64,000 nt of DNA from Cyrtodaria siliqua (GCA_037043455.1 JAWPHD010004373.1:62001-126000); one strand, 5' to 3'; positions 21,401 to 33,378 are shown, counted from the first letter of the stretch. Numbers and translations are program-made. Notes: generated by a model from the letters alone, not told the origin.

Positions 21401-23064
21401 GTTTAAGCTAAAACGATTTCAAAAACGATTCTTGTTTTCAGCGAATGTTGATGAAAATTGCATTGTTTCGCAAAAAAAGGCATTTCCATTCATCATATTT
21501 CCATTCATTATACCCTTGGATACTGACACATCGTTGCTCATTGTTTTGTGGGAAACCGTTAGAAATGATCTCTTAGCATTCGCAACAGCTCGATAAATTC
21601 CATAGAATCATATTTCGAATGTATGTAGATGGAATCCATACTGGCTATGTCATACAAATATGGCGGCGCCCTAGACCCCAGCAGATTCCCTCAAAAAGCC
21701 ATTAAAAGTCAAACCCAAAATTATCATCAGTTTTACAATGTCATTTGGCTGATAGATCTATATATATTTTATTTACATGGAATCGCTGATATAACCTTCA
21801 TCTTTATTGTAGTAACAAACATGCAATGCAGATCTTACATTTTACACGACGTGTGGCTAAATTTCATACTGTTTAGAATACAGCAACAGTGAACTGTTTT
21901 CTGTCCCGTTGACTTCCGGATAACACAATGTTAAGATTTTCATCGAAACACATAGGTGTGATTCCAAATGTAGAGTATATGTTATAAACGTATCTTTCAG
22001 TTCATACATACTTCATTATTAAAGCCCAGTAATCTGATTGTATCACAAAAACATTGGTGTTTTTTCTCCATTTTGACCCTGACCTCGCAATTTGAGCATC
22101 TTATTCACTTCTAAGTTCTGATATTATCAAACATATGTAATGTACGTTTTATACACCATTTTTTCACTTCAAAAGCATTTGAAGCAAACAATTAAGGGTG
22201 TAAATATTGAATGAACAATATATGTATTAGACAGTTAAAAAACATGTTTATGAACTTTTTTATTGCAATAAATTTAATAATTTGACTTAAGAGCAAATCG
22301 TCGTAAGATGTTCCATAAAACGGGCCGCTGTACTACGAATGTATTAAAGAAATCAACGATTTTATTCATTTTTTTCAACATTTTGCCCCAAAATCTCACA
22401 ATGTGAACTTTCACATTAACTTACGATACATTGAAACATTTGTATATATAATTGTGCACCATTGTATCACTTCCATTAGATTAGTTTCTGTTCAAACATC
22501 TTATTACAAAATGATTCCTGTTTTCAGCAATTCTTTTACGAAAAACACATGTTTAGACCCAAAAATAAAGTATTTCAGATCGTCGTATTCAAAAGGACTT
22601 TTTTTCTAGGACATCTCTGTACCTTTCTCTGTGCAAAACAGTAAGAAACTAATTGATTATAGCTCATTTAGTATTTTTTTCATTTATAGCCTAGTAACAC
22701 CAAATGTATTACAGAAATCAACGATTTTATTATTCTTTTCCAAGTTTTGCCCCAAAATCTCATATTATTAACCTCATATCCATCTATAAACCTTGGTTTA
22801 CATAGAGATGCATTTGGAAGAGCATCTCCGCACTATTAAATGATTCGTATTTGCTCAAATGATTTTTTATAAAATTATTCCAGTTTCCGGAGATTTTCTC
22901 TTAAAAACGCAACTTTTACCCCAAAATTTAGCATTTCCCGTCATCTTTATCTTAAGGAGTTTTTTTCTGAAACTCATTACATGTCAGTGATTCTAAAAAT
23001 CCTAAAATAGTTTCTGTTGGAATTTGTTTGACATTGACTCTTATTTTCGGCTATAGTTACTGGC
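18434..23064. mobile_element. 4.6-kb foldback element without recognised transposase
   Basis: Long inverted repeats bound the element: left arm 18434-19170, right arm 22318-23064. Outer ends resemble each other (AGTAATTATAG versus CTATAGTTACT). Shared blocks include TTTCTGTTGGAATTTG, CCGGAAACTGGAATAATTTTAT, TGAATAAAATCGTTGATTTCTG and GTTAATGTGAAAGT. Each arm is itself built from about 365-bp direct repeats (the TTTTGGGGCAA...ATCGTTGATTTCTG motif at 18733 and 19098). The interior (19171-22317) has no domain I recognise, only short ORFs, so the element is probably a non-autonomous foldback DNA transposon. A 66-bp tandem duplication lies at about 20514-20645. Confidence 0.75.
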
Positions 23065-23144
23065 CTATATGAAATACCATACACATAAAATGGTCGGCAA
23101 TAAGAGTACCACCTTGAAATGTTTATAGTGAAGTTATTGCAACT

Positions 23145-23655
23145 TTGGGACGGTGGCGTTTGATGTTTGTCCATGATCTTTCTTGTCGTCCTCTTAATGG
23201 TTTATTCTCTTACTGCTCTGGGTTTTGCCAAGTCATTGAGTACCTTCATTGTGGCTTTCTAGGCTATTGCTTTTTTGTATTATATTTACACGAGCATATT
23301 TGTGTTTTACTTATATTGCCTATTGATGCTGCCTTGTTGGTTAGAGATTAGATCATGGCGGGGATTTCTTTATTGACACTGTCCTGTTTTAATGGGATGA
23401 CAGTAGGGTAAGTGTGAGGTTTGGTGCACCTTAGAACCGGTTTAAACCCCCAGTGGCCTACTTTGCCACTGACCGTTCCAAGGCGGTAGCCCTGTTATCA
23501 ACCCTTTTGTGTTTGTGATGTCGTTTGCATTCAGTATTGCTTTTGCCATCTTGTTTGTCTGTTTGCGTGTTTGTTTCTGTGTTTTGTGGTTGGCTGTCCT
23601 CCTTGAATGCTACTTTCCCTATCCGAACTTTTTATATTTCTTTAGACTATTCACC
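23145..23655 (+). repeat. 5'-truncated Naiad tail
   Basis: Starts at GGGACGGTGGCGTTTGATG, that is, inside the SECIS candidate of the 17.4 kb copy, and continues collinearly to the CCCTATCCGAAC terminus. A typical 5' truncation product. Confidence 0.85.
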
Positions 23656-23699
23656 CTCGATGGCCTCTTGGGTAGAACCAGTACTAAGCAATGTGGATT

Positions 23700-23766
23700 A
23701 ATTAACATGGCCCACAACCTCTCGATCCGAAGTCCGACGCTCTACCACTGGACCACGCTAAAGGAC
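23700..23766 (-). pseudogene. tRNA-Arg(TCG)-like relic
   Basis: Minus-strand sequence has an A-box region (GTGGTCCAGTGGTAGAGC) and the anticodon arm GTCGGACTTCGGATCGA, close to metazoan tRNA-Arg(UCG) except for a missing C in the 3' stem. After GTTGTGGG the T-arm (GTTCGA) is absent. It is a pseudogene or the head of a tRNA-derived SINE, and abuts the Naiad tail at 23655. Confidence 0.5.
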
Positions 23767-24517
23767 TTTCGGCGTATAAACTAGGTTATAGGGTGCATCA
23801 AACCTCATCATAGCTATTACACTACTTTGCCATTTCTACCAATAAAAATAACTGGGTGTAAGGTATCGGTAACATTTGTCCAAGTGTCTTAGTCCATCAG
23901 CCTGTTACCACGTATGTTTCATAAATAAATAAAAAGCTAACACATATTGTTTGTTAAGGCAGTCTTCAAACGTAAGAAAATGACCGACCGTTATATGTTT
24001 CAAAATATGAAAGACTTATCTGAATCTCATACATGTTTAGGAAGTGGCATGTTTGGGCATTCCAAAAAATTAAACTGCTCAGGAAATAAAGGACATTCCT
24101 AGGTCACAAAGATATTCTAAAACAAATGCAACACTATTATTAAATAAACATTTAAAGCATTGATCATTATCACAAACGCATTGGAATATCTACATCAAAC
24201 CGACGGGCCTGTCCCAATCACTTATTGTTATCAAGGAGCACGTGATTGCTAGTAATACTAACAGCTGTAAGCAGCACATATGACAACTCATAAGAACCAG
24301 TTGACTTGAATTGAGTTGGGGTTTTACGGCGCACCAACCAATAAAGGTTATATGGCACCAAACTAACCCAGCACTAATAAGTTGCCATTCAATGCAAATA
24401 CATGTACATATAGTAGATGAAACGTCGTCTATTCTGTCAAACACCTGGAGGATAACACCAATAAAGTTTAATTTAAATCCTTTTAAATTAGTAAAACATG
24501 AGATTATGTGCGAAAAT
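23767..24517. other. Unassigned; possible SINE core near 24318-24360
   Basis: GGGTTTTACGGCGCACCAAC followed by TTATATGGCACC resembles the GGGTTTTACG-TCGTAC...TCATATGACG core common in mollusc dispersed repeats. Boundaries cannot be set. The rest is unassigned. Confidence 0.3.
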
Positions 24518-24671
24518 CGACTGTTGACACCACTGCCACCGTCGTAGTCGACTGTTGACACCACTGCCACCGTCGTAGTCGACTGTTGACACCACTTCCA
24601 CCGTCGTAGTCGACTGTTGACACCACTGCCACCGTCGTAGTCGACTGTTGACACCACTGCAACCGTCGTAG
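24518..24671. repeat. 31-bp minisatellite, 5 units
   Basis: Five near-identical units of CGACTGTTGACACCACTGCC plus ACCGTCGTAGT. Because 31 is not divisible by 3 the minus-strand ORFs that run through it cycle frames; they are not genes. Confidence 0.95.
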
Positions 24672-24936
24672 CAAACGAAAAGGTAACGTCGAATAAAACG
24701 ATAACTTCATTCCAACATTTATATTGTCCTTTCTATCACTGACATCGAAATGTTTCAATGATGTTCACATCAATTATCTTTAGGTTATTGATAGCCGCTC
24801 CGTTAGAGATGCATATACCAGAGAGAAATTACCACCCTACTCTTAATATCGGTTCGTTTGGAGACAGACAGACACACAGACACACAGACAGACAGGCAGC
24901 AAATGGTGGTCTTCCGAGTGTCCACTGAGTGACAAC

Positions 24937-26125
24937 TAGGGGTGTCGCGATATACCGGTATACCGGTAAATCGCGGTATTCACCCGTGCGATAAAATATC
25001 GCGATATTGAAAGTTCATACCGGTATTTCACGATATTCATGAAGTGTGTTGAGTTTTCTTTTATATCCATCGTATTTCCGCGGCTTTAACTCTTTGCACG
25101 CTTATTTGAAAGTGAGAAATAAAAAAAACTAGTACCGCTCCACGAAGCTGCGTCGTCCAGCCATTTTATGTATACATACTGGCATTCCGCATACTGTACT
25201 GTACTGCAGAACTATCGATAGTTTCAATAGTCAGTTAATATTTATATTTCCACAAATAGTCTGATCAAGTGATTCATTTCAAAGTTTTGACGTTTGCTAT
25301 GTCGTGTTCTCCTCTCCCAAAATAGCACACTTGTAAAACTAAGCAGGTGCGCGTATGAATTCATTCATGCCCTAGAGGGGGATTGGCAGTATTGATAATT
25401 AAATCTGGGGATTCCCGAACACGTGACTACTAAAAGACGGGATGATTGATACACGATTATTGAACGCACACCAATTAAAAATCTAAAACTTGTACTTTCA
25501 AATGGTTTATTGAAACGCAGAAATATTAACATAAATATTAAAGCAACTTAGGTGAGTATATTTGTTTTATTTGGACATTATCAACTATTTACTGGACCGC
25601 TTTCCATCTGTCCCGTGTAATTTTGAAACTACTCACAAATCTCGTCAGAAGACGACTGTGTATCCCCGCAACATCAGTGCCATCTGAGAGGATTTTCTCG
25701 ACAGACGGTGACATTGTTACCGCTCAGAGAGCTACCCTCTCTGCATCACTTGTAGACAAGCTAATCTTTCTTAAAAAGAACACCACTTAATGTGACTGTG
25801 TGTGTCTACTGTACTATGCAAAATAAGTTTTTTGTTTCTCTTGTTCTTGTTCTAGTCAAAAGCTGTGTGTCTACTGTACTATGCAACATGAGTTATGTTT
25901 TGTTTCTCTTGTTGTTGTTCTAGTCAAAAGCTGTGCATTCTTAAGCATTATAAAAAGTTTTAAATGTACTGTTTTTATTTTATACTTGTCATGTACATAT
26001 AAGAAGAAATATAGCTTACAAATGCATGCAGAAGATTAAGGCAATATATCGTGATATATATCGCGATAATTTAATAAATATTGCAATATATCGCGATATT
26101 GGTTTCTGATATCGTGACACCCCTA
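24937..26125. mobile_element. hAT-superfamily DNA transposon, internally deleted
   Basis: Terminal inverted repeats TAGGGGTGTCGCGATAT (left) and ATATCGTGACACCCCTA (right) are flanked by a perfect 8-bp target duplication GTGACAAC at 24929-24936 and 26126-26133. Both subterminal regions are dense in CGATAT/ATATCG motifs, potential transposase-binding sites. Only the dimerisation end of the transposase remains (25644-25790), so the 1189-bp copy is non-autonomous. Confidence 0.93.
25644..25790 (+). pseudogene. hAT transposase C-terminal dimerisation domain, fragment
   Basis: Open for about 48 codons to TAA at 25788-25790. It reads CIPATSVPSERIFST, GDIVTAQRATLSAS and LVDKLIFLKKN, the signature of the hAT C-terminal dimerisation domain of ZBED-like transposases. 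The catalytic region and BED finger are gone. It lies inside the hAT terminal repeats, in the same orientation as the TIR-to-TIR order. Confidence 0.9.
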
Positions 26126-26133
26126 GTGACAAC

Positions 26134-27357
26134 CACGGTGTATCGCATTGGCGCCCTTAAAGAATCATTTAAAGTGAAATAAAATAGTTCAAAACAAAAC
26201 ACTTTTTGAAATAAAGTTCATATTTTACCATAATTTTTCAATTCCTCTCAGCTAGTTGTCAAAATAAGTGTGTTGTCCTGCAAAATAAACTTTCTTTAAA
26301 TGATTGCTAAATGCCGCAATATAGAACAAGATATGAGTAACTAGAACAAGGGACATTCACAGAGCAGAAACACAAAACTGTATATTCTATAGATAGTAAA
26401 CATATGACGCCAATTTAATTGCAATACGCAAATTATGAGGAAAATAAAAGATCTTCGGAAAGTTGATATACCTCTCTTAAAAAAAGTTTATTATCATATA
26501 CACATTTTTGTTATATAAGATTTTGATTTAAATGTGTTCCTGTTTAGAAAGCGATTACAAATATGTCTATATTTTATTGAAGATGCATAACGCTAGAATA
26601 ATGTAACATATAAACACATATATGAGGACAAGAAACACAACATGCGTCTTTTTTTCTGTCTTTTCTTTTAACAAAACAACGCGTTATGTCATGCATATAT
26701 TTCAATACAATAATATAATGAATTTATTGTAAAGAACATGAACTATATTATTTTAATTTACCGTGTATCGTAATTAATTTGAAGGTTAAAAAGCGAACCA
26801 AGACAACACCTTGTGACAAAAACCTGCCGTTCAGTTACAATATTTTAATACCTCCAGTGGAAATATAATACTTTTTATTGATTTAGATGCTCGAAGATTT
26901 TACTGACCAAGACTAAGCCGATTGACAAAGCATGTAGTAATGCATCCTGGGATTGTTAGAAAAACGTTGGTTGTCAAGGAAAATGACTTATCAAGACATT
27001 ATTTAAAGTAGCTATTCCGCCAACAACAGCCGACTTTTACAACATATGCACACTGTTTGTTAACCTACTGATGACGAGGTATATATATAATTCACATATT
27101 TTGGGAATCCAAACTCTATAGACAGAATATAAACCGCTTTAACCAGACAGGCCAAATCCCAAAACTGGAGCGTTCAATTAAGAATGCAGGTATTTTAAGA
27201 GCCAATAAAAAATCCTATGCTTTTAATTGGCACATGTACATTAGAATATGACCTGAACACCTGGACAGAGTTTCGATAAACGGTTTTGTAATGCAATTTT
27301 GCCGTTATTTGGCTGGTTGGTTTCTTTATTTTGTTGTTTGTTAGTGCAATATGTTCC
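26134..27357. other. Unassigned AT-rich sequence
   Basis: No gene, RNA or repeat recognised between the hAT target duplication and the mariner end. Confidence 0.6.
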
Positions 27358-27359
27358 TA

Positions 27360-27530
27360 CGAGAGGCATTCAAAATGTGTTGAGACTGGCCTCGTAAAAT
27401 AAAACACAACATGTTTATGGACAAATAATCTCTCTTAATCTTTCAAAGTATTCACCCTTAACAAGAATATACTTTTTTAAACGACATATCCATGACCAGA
27501 AATACGCAGAGTAGTCTCCCATTGGTATAC
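27360..27530 (-). pseudogene. Mariner transposase, C-terminal piece and 3' TIR
   Basis: Minus-strand reading GDYSAYFWSWICRLKKYIL followed by VKGEYFERL is the mariner C-terminus (W...RLKKCI-x-V-x-GEYFE), then the terminal repeat. Confidence 0.8.
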
Positions 27531-27540
27531 CTGTAACACT

Positions 27541-27706
27541 ACCAGACCCTTTAATAAGTAATAGTAATAGTTTAATAACAAGTGGTAGACGTATCTCGCA
27601 GTTAATAGTAAATGACCATTATTACCAGACCCTTTAATAAGTAATAATAATAGTTTAATAACAAGTGGTAGAAGTATCTCGCAGTTAATAGTAAATGACC
27701 ATTATT
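27541..27706. repeat. 83-bp tandem duplication
   Basis: Two copies (27541-27623, 27624-27706) of a unit starting ACCAGACCCTTTAATAAGTA and ending AATGACCATTATT, near the left end of the Ty3 insertion. Confidence 0.95.
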
Positions 27707-28249
27707 CTACAATTTGGGATGAGCCTCTCAAATAGCAGATATTATATTAGCTTACTCAGATATATAGTAGGCGAGATACCTTGTTAGACCAATTGAATAA
27801 ATGTGTAGGAATCCAACAAGATGATTGCACGTGAGTGTAGGTATATACTGGATGTTTTAGTAGGGAGAGAGAGATTGTGTAAGATCTGGTAGAATCTGGA
27901 GAATATAGAGAGATTAGTTGGACAGTAGAGTCTGTTCGAATTAATATACCACTACACGATCAGACATTAAAATGGGGTAGCTTTAAAGATTATTAAATCG
28001 TGTATTTGTTATTTATTAATGCCCTGGTGACATAGTGTCACAGGACTTCTTTTGGTGCTATCGTGATCAGGATTATGTGTTAATTCGACCTAATTAACAC
28101 TTCGAAGCAGCTTCCGAACATGTTTGTGGACAATAGTCGATCATAAATGAACTTTGTTGGCGGTTGGTGACAATTGTGCAGTACGTGCAAGAAGAACTGG
28201 AGGCATATTTGACCACCGTGAGTAGCTTTACTGTATTACTCTAACACAT

Positions 28250-29550
28250 ATGGCTGAACAGGCAGAGTTTGTAAATATGTTTAGGGCAATGGGTGACCAG
28301 CTTTCGGGGTTAACAACAACAATGGGGGCTCAGTGTGTAGCCAAAGTCATTACGCCATTTGAGAGGGAAAGCAAAATATTTAAGGATTGGATAAAAAGTA
28401 TCGTATTTGTTGGTTGGCATGGCAAATGACAGTATTAAATTGGTTGCTTATAATGGCAAGTAAGGGTCCCGTTAGTGATTTCTTGAACAGGTATATGGAT
28501 GCAAACCTTACCCACACATGGGCACACGTTAAAGCAGAACTTCAAGCTCGTTTCCCTGAAGTTGTTGAACCACAACATGCACTTTTGTTATTACGCAAAG
28601 TCCTTCAAAAACGTAATGAAACAATTCAGGTATATGCCGAACGTCTTCTGGTCGTACCCTATATTGGTTTTCTCTTTAGCTGCAACTACTATCATGGTTG
28701 TTCAGTACGATTCTGGATACATCCTGAGATGTTTTATTATTTTGTATGTGTTTCTTTAGTTAGTTTCTCAGGATGTTGATGGACTTTATTGTTAGAGAAT
28801 TCCTTTTGATGGGATGTAGTTTTGTTTACACTGTCTTGTCTATTTGGGCGCTGAAGACAGGATAATAGCGAGGATTGTGCGCATATAAATCGATTTAAGC
28901 TAACCAGTAGGTCTTATTGCCTACTGACCGTTCCAAGTCGGTAACCCTGTTTTCACCACCCTTTCTGTTGTTTTTTGTCTCTTTCATTGTATTTTCAAGT
29001 CCTTGTTTGCAGTACAGTGCGGACCTACGATGCCATTGCGCTCGGACGCTGTGGTTTCTATAGGACCCTATATCTCATTATTGCCTTAGGTGATGACGCC
29101 TTTGCAGGTCAGGCCCAAGATGTTAGGGATAGACAATTGATAGGGTATTTTATCGATGGTCTCCATGACGATGAAATGAAACTTCGAGTCATGCGAACCA
29201 ACCCAAACACGTTGCAAGATGCAATTGCTACTGCAACAGCAGAACAGAACCTTAGAAAGAGGTTTAAGTTAAGGACAGGTCATCATTATCTGAATGATGA
29301 ACCGACACATGAACAGCCCATGGAAGTTGACCATTTAAGGAGGCAAAAATGTACATGTACTTATTGTCATAAGAGTGGTCATGTAGTGGACGAGTGTCGA
29401 AAGAAAAAACGGGAAGTAAGTGTTATTACTGAAAATAAACCCCGTCATAGGCCGATCGACCGTACACGGTTAGTGTGCTGGCAGTGTCAAGAAATAGGTC
29501 ACTTTGCCAGTGAATGTCAAAATGAGACAAAATGGTCGAACGGACAGTAA
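28250..29550 (+). pseudogene. Ty3/mag gag with two zinc knuckles, interrupted
   Basis: ATG at 28250 starts MAEQAEFVNMF. A frameshift near 28400 precedes MASKGPVSDFLNRY, WAHVKAELQARFPEV and LLLRKVLQKRNETIQVYAERLL. A 435-bp insert follows. Gag resumes at GDDAFAGQAQDVRDRQLIGY, FIDGLHDDEMKL, then PMEVDHLRR and two CCHC knuckles: CTYCHKSGHVVDEC and CWQCQEIGHFASEC. This is the nucleocapsid/capsid protein of a mag-lineage element, which packages the RNA. The insert separates capsid halves without an obvious target duplication. Confidence 0.85.
28655..29090 (+). repeat. Naiad-family tail (subfamily B) inserted in gag
   Basis: Starts after CGTCTTCTGG of gag and ends just before GCCTTAGGTGATGAC, where gag resumes in the proper reading frame. 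Contains TTTACACTGTC, CTACTGACCGTTCCAAGTCGGTAACCCTG and the terminal GCGGACCTACGATGCCATTGCG...TTCTATAGGACCCTA block found at 10.6, 52.1 and 61.5 kb. Confidence 0.75.
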
Positions 29551-29662
29551 GGTAGACTGGCTAGGGGTCAGTTTAAAGATTCCGCTCCTCACATGTAGAA
29601 GCCGGTGGGAGGAGAAATAGAAGCAAACCCATATTGCATTAACATCAAACCAAAATTCTTGT

Positions 29663-29869
29663 TTGTTAAGGATCCAGAAACAAAAACGTAGGGCGTTAAT
29701 TGACACCGGAAGTGACGTGTCATTAATTCATCGAGACGTTTATGACAAATTTAAACTAAAAACAAAATTAGATACAACTCGCAAAGCTTATTTACAGTCT
29801 GTTACTGGTGGACCGCTTTCTTGCGATGGGAGCACAGAAATCATTTTTGAGTTAGGGGTATCAAAATGA
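29663..29869 (+). pseudogene. Ty3/mag aspartic protease
   Basis: Carries RALIDTGSDVSLIHRDVY, the retropepsin active-site motif (DTGS), then GGPLSCDGSTEI. It would process the Gag-Pol polyprotein. The region between gag and this frame contains stops, so it is not expressible as it stands. Confidence 0.85.
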
Positions 29870-30430
29870 GTCATAACTTTTACGTGGTCAGGGGCAGGAA
29901 TAGAAGAATAATAATAGGAAAAGACTGGTTGCTTAATAACGGTGTTCTTATTTATTATGACATTGGGTGTATTAGGGTCGGTGGTAAATATATACCACTT
30001 CAGGAAGATATTCACATTTCATCGATATTGGCCCTTTTAGGGAAAGCAAAATACTTCTCATTAATAGACCTCAAATCAGGTTATTGACAAGTAGCCATGA
30101 ACGAAGATGACTTGTCATAGAGGTCTATTTCAATTCAATGTCATGCCTTTTGGGTTAACCAATGCACCAGCTGTATTTTAAGAACTTATGTCACATGTTC
30201 TTGCTGGGTTAGACAGTTTCACAACTGCTTATCTTGATGACATCTTGATATTCAGTTCTACATTTGAAGAACTTTTGGCTGACATTGAAAAGGTATTTTA
30301 ACGGTTAAGGCAACATCGTTTAAAATTGAAGTTAAAGAAATGTAATTTTCTAAAATCTGAGACTGAGTATTTAGGCTTTGTTATCAATTAAAACGGAATT
30401 AAACCTAATCCAAAGAAAGTGGAAGTCATA
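29866..30430 (+). pseudogene. Ty3/mag reverse transcriptase, deleted and stop-ridden
   Basis: Starts NFYVVRGRNRRIIIGKDWLL (end of protease), then jumps to KAKYFSLIDLKSGY, so most of the RT fingers are missing. Later parts are recognisable: VMPFGLTNAPAVF and AYLDDILIFSS (YLDD at 30230-30241), then YLGFVIN. At least one TGA (30086-30088, where Trp is expected), a TAG and several TAA interrupt it. Confidence 0.85.
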
Positions 30431-30435
30431 AAAAC

Positions 30436-31233
30436 ATGACCTGCGCCTACCTGTGTAAAAGAGGTACGCAGCTTTATTGGTATGTGCATTTATTTCGTCG
30501 ATTTATTCCATTGTTTTCGGAAATAGCACAACCAATCATAATTCTCACAAGAAAATATGCTAAATTTATGTGGGACTCTAACTGTCAGGAGGCTTTTAAA
30601 AGTTTGAAGAACAGTTTAGCGATATTACCAATGTTAGGTTACCCTGACCAAGGAAAACCTTATATCCTTTATACGGATGCAAGTAACAATTGCATAGGAG
30701 CTTGCTTGACACAGACAGTTGATGAACAAACTGAGGCTGTTCCTGGTATAAAAAATGAAAAACCCATTCACTTTTTGTCTCACAAGTTGAGTGAAACCCA
30801 ATGTCGTTGGTCTACTATAGGGAAAAAAGTTTTCACGATTCATAACGCCTTGCAGAAGTTAGATCACTTTTTACATGGGGTAACCTTCATAATTAGGTCA
30901 GATCACCTTCCATTGAAATATATGTTAGATTCCCCTATGCAAAATAAGAAAATTCAAATGTGGCCTCTCGGTATTGCCGGTTATGACTGCAAGTTGGAGT
31001 TCATCCCAGGGGTGACCAACAGTGTCGCAGACATGTTATCTCGTTTGCACTTAGATGCTGTACCAGAGGATGCCGAGGGTTATGACACTGACATCAATGA
31101 TAACACCTATCAAGTTAATGCATTGAATTCGAACAGGTTTGAGCCAAGGATGTATGTTAAGTGCAATGATAATCTTGAAGATCATTTGCAAAAACCTAAG
31201 CTCGAACCTGGCATAGACATGGTAATTGAATAG
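30436..31233 (+). pseudogene. Ty3/mag RT connection and RNase H
   Basis: 265 codons without a stop: thumb/connection (YAKFMWDSNCQEAFKSLK), then RNase H with ILYTDASNNCIGACL, HFLSHKLSETQCRWSTIGKK and IRSDHLPLKYML, then AGYDCKLEFIPGVTNSVADM before LSRL. All RNase H acidic positions of the Ty3 family are visible. A GAATAGG stop ends the frame before integrase. Confidence 0.85.
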
Positions 31234-31239
31234 GAAAAA

Positions 31240-33378
31240 GACGAACTTTTAGTAGAAATCAAGGCTGGACTTCGAAATGACAAATTAATACCTACCTTAG
31301 CAAATAGGCATGTTATTCACGATGATATATTGTACTATATCTCAAACGCAGATTCTGGTCCTATCTTAGGTCTCTATCTCCCAAGTCACTTACGACCAGA
31401 GGTTATTCAGCAATATCAGAACTATAACGGTCATATGGGAGTTGACAAGACATATGACACAATTAAACAGAAGTATTATTGGCCAAATATGTTTAAAGAA
31501 CTGCTAAATTATGTCTCCAGTTGTTCTCCTTCATTGTGGCTTTCTAGGCTATTGTTTTTTTGTATCATATTTACACGAGCATATTTGTGTTTTACTTATA
31601 TTGCCTATTGATGCTGCCTTGTTGGTTAGAGATTAGATCATGGCGGGGATTTCTTTATTTACACTGTCCTGGTTTAATGGGATGACCGTAGGGTAAGTGT
31701 GAGGTTTGGTGCACCCTAGAACCGGTTTAAACCCCCAGTGGCCTACTTTGCCACTGGCCGTTCCAAGGCGGTAGCCCTATTGTCAACCCTTTTGTGTTTG
31801 TGTTGTCTTTTGCATTTAATATTGCCTTTGCCTTCTTGTTTGTCTGTTTGCGTGTTTGTTTCTGTGTTTTGTGGTTGACTGGTCTCCTTGAATGCTACTT
31901 TCCCTGTCCGATCTTTTTGTATTTCTTACTTGTCAATCCAGAAACTTGCAAAAGATCAAACCTCCATTGCAACTGATATTCCTCCCTATGCATTTGCAAA
32001 GATAGCTGTGGATGTTTCTGGTCCATATCCAACATCACTGTCTGGTAATAAGTACATTGTAAGTTTTATTGATCTATTTTCGAGCTTTCCCGAGGCATTT
32101 CCTGTACCAGATAAAACTGTTGCGACAATCGCACATTTGATAATTGACGAAATATTTCCAAGATACGGGGCGTCGATTGCTCTGGTGTCGGACAATGGCG
32201 CGGAATTTATAAATAGAACTGTTAAAGAGACCCTGGCTACTTTGAACATTCTTCATATTACTACGTCCTATTACCATCCTCAGAGTTACAAAATAGAACG
32301 GTACCACCGCGTGTTAGGTGATATTTTAGCAAAGAAATTGAAGGATAATTTGAATACATGGGATGTGTATTTGAATCAAGCTCTGGCTGCAATTCGCTTT
32401 AATGTCAGTGAGTCGTTAACATTTTCACCATTCTTTCTATTATACAATAGGGATGTCGTGTTGCCAATAGAAACAATTCTCAAACCACGCAGGAAATATG
32501 CGGGTGAGGATATGCATAAAATCGCCTTAGAACAACAGCATAAATCATGTCTCTTAGTTCATCAAAATCTTAAAAATGCAAAACGCCGACAAGCCAAATA
32601 TGCAAACAAAAATACTAAACTTGTCACTTTTGAAGTTGGTTACCCTGTATATTATAAAAACCACACTCGAAAGAGCAAATTAGAATCAAAATGGCGTCCT
32701 TATTATCGCATTATCAAACAAACCACACCTGTCACATACATTATCAAGAGCCAATTTGATGGAACTGTCACTAAGGTCCACGTTCACCATCTCCGCTTAG
32801 CTAATATTGATGAGTGGCAGATACCTACAGATAAGTTAAGTCGACTAATTAGGAAAGCTAACTATGTGGTTCCACCGATAAGCGATCAGAATTATAACCC
32901 CACCTCAGATACGTCTGACAGTAATGATGACGATGAACTGCCATTAGCTAAATTGGTCAATCATTACCGCCAAGAACGTAATAATTCTGACGATGAATCT
33001 GACATCCCTTTGATGGAATTGCGCAAACGAATTCTGGCTCAAAGTAAACACGCACATAACTCAGATAAAGAAAACTCTAATTCTGACACATATGTTCCTT
33101 ATTTGAAACGTGTTTCCACCACACCTACTCCTCTTTTGTCAGATGATAAGGAAATTGTGGAAACACCCATCTCATTTTCATCAGGTGCAACCAAAATGAG
33201 GGAGTCATATTGCGATAATATGTCAAGTAGGTCAGGTGAGCCAGATAAAAAAGGAAATGAGATTTCTGTTATCTCACGCAAGAAGCGTTTCTCACGGAAA
33301 ACATCCGACAAACAGACAAAAAGTGAGAAAACAAATAAGATAGAATCAGCTATCAAAGCGATTAGTGGGTTGCTTTAG
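31240..33378 (+). pseudogene. Ty3/mag integrase, split by a Naiad pseudo-LTR
   Basis: N-terminal HHCC zinc region: LPSHLRPEVI, NGHMGVDKTYDTIKQKYYWP, NYVSSC. The insert at 31528-31930 falls inside the C-x-x-C half of the finger. The core resumes at IQKLAKDQTS with catalytic residues in AVDVSGPYP, LVSDNGAEF and the Glu of KIERYHRVLGD. The C-terminal domain (KWRPYYRIIKQT, VHVHHLRLANIDEWQIP) is followed by an acidic tail with two ELPLAKL/DIPLMEL-type repeats. The 496-residue downstream ORF is still open, which suggests the insertion is recent relative to other damage. Confidence 0.88.
31528..31930 (+). repeat. Naiad pseudo-LTR inserted in integrase
   Basis: Begins at CCTTCATTGTGGCTTTCTAGG and ends TTTTTGTATTTCTTA; very similar to 17560-17957, including the 70-bp segment that the 13.6 kb copy lacks. 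5'-truncated. Confidence 0.88.

Noticed and set aside
24190..24758. Minus-strand ORFs with VVSTVDYDGGSG repeats
   Set aside because: Produced by the 31-bp minisatellite.
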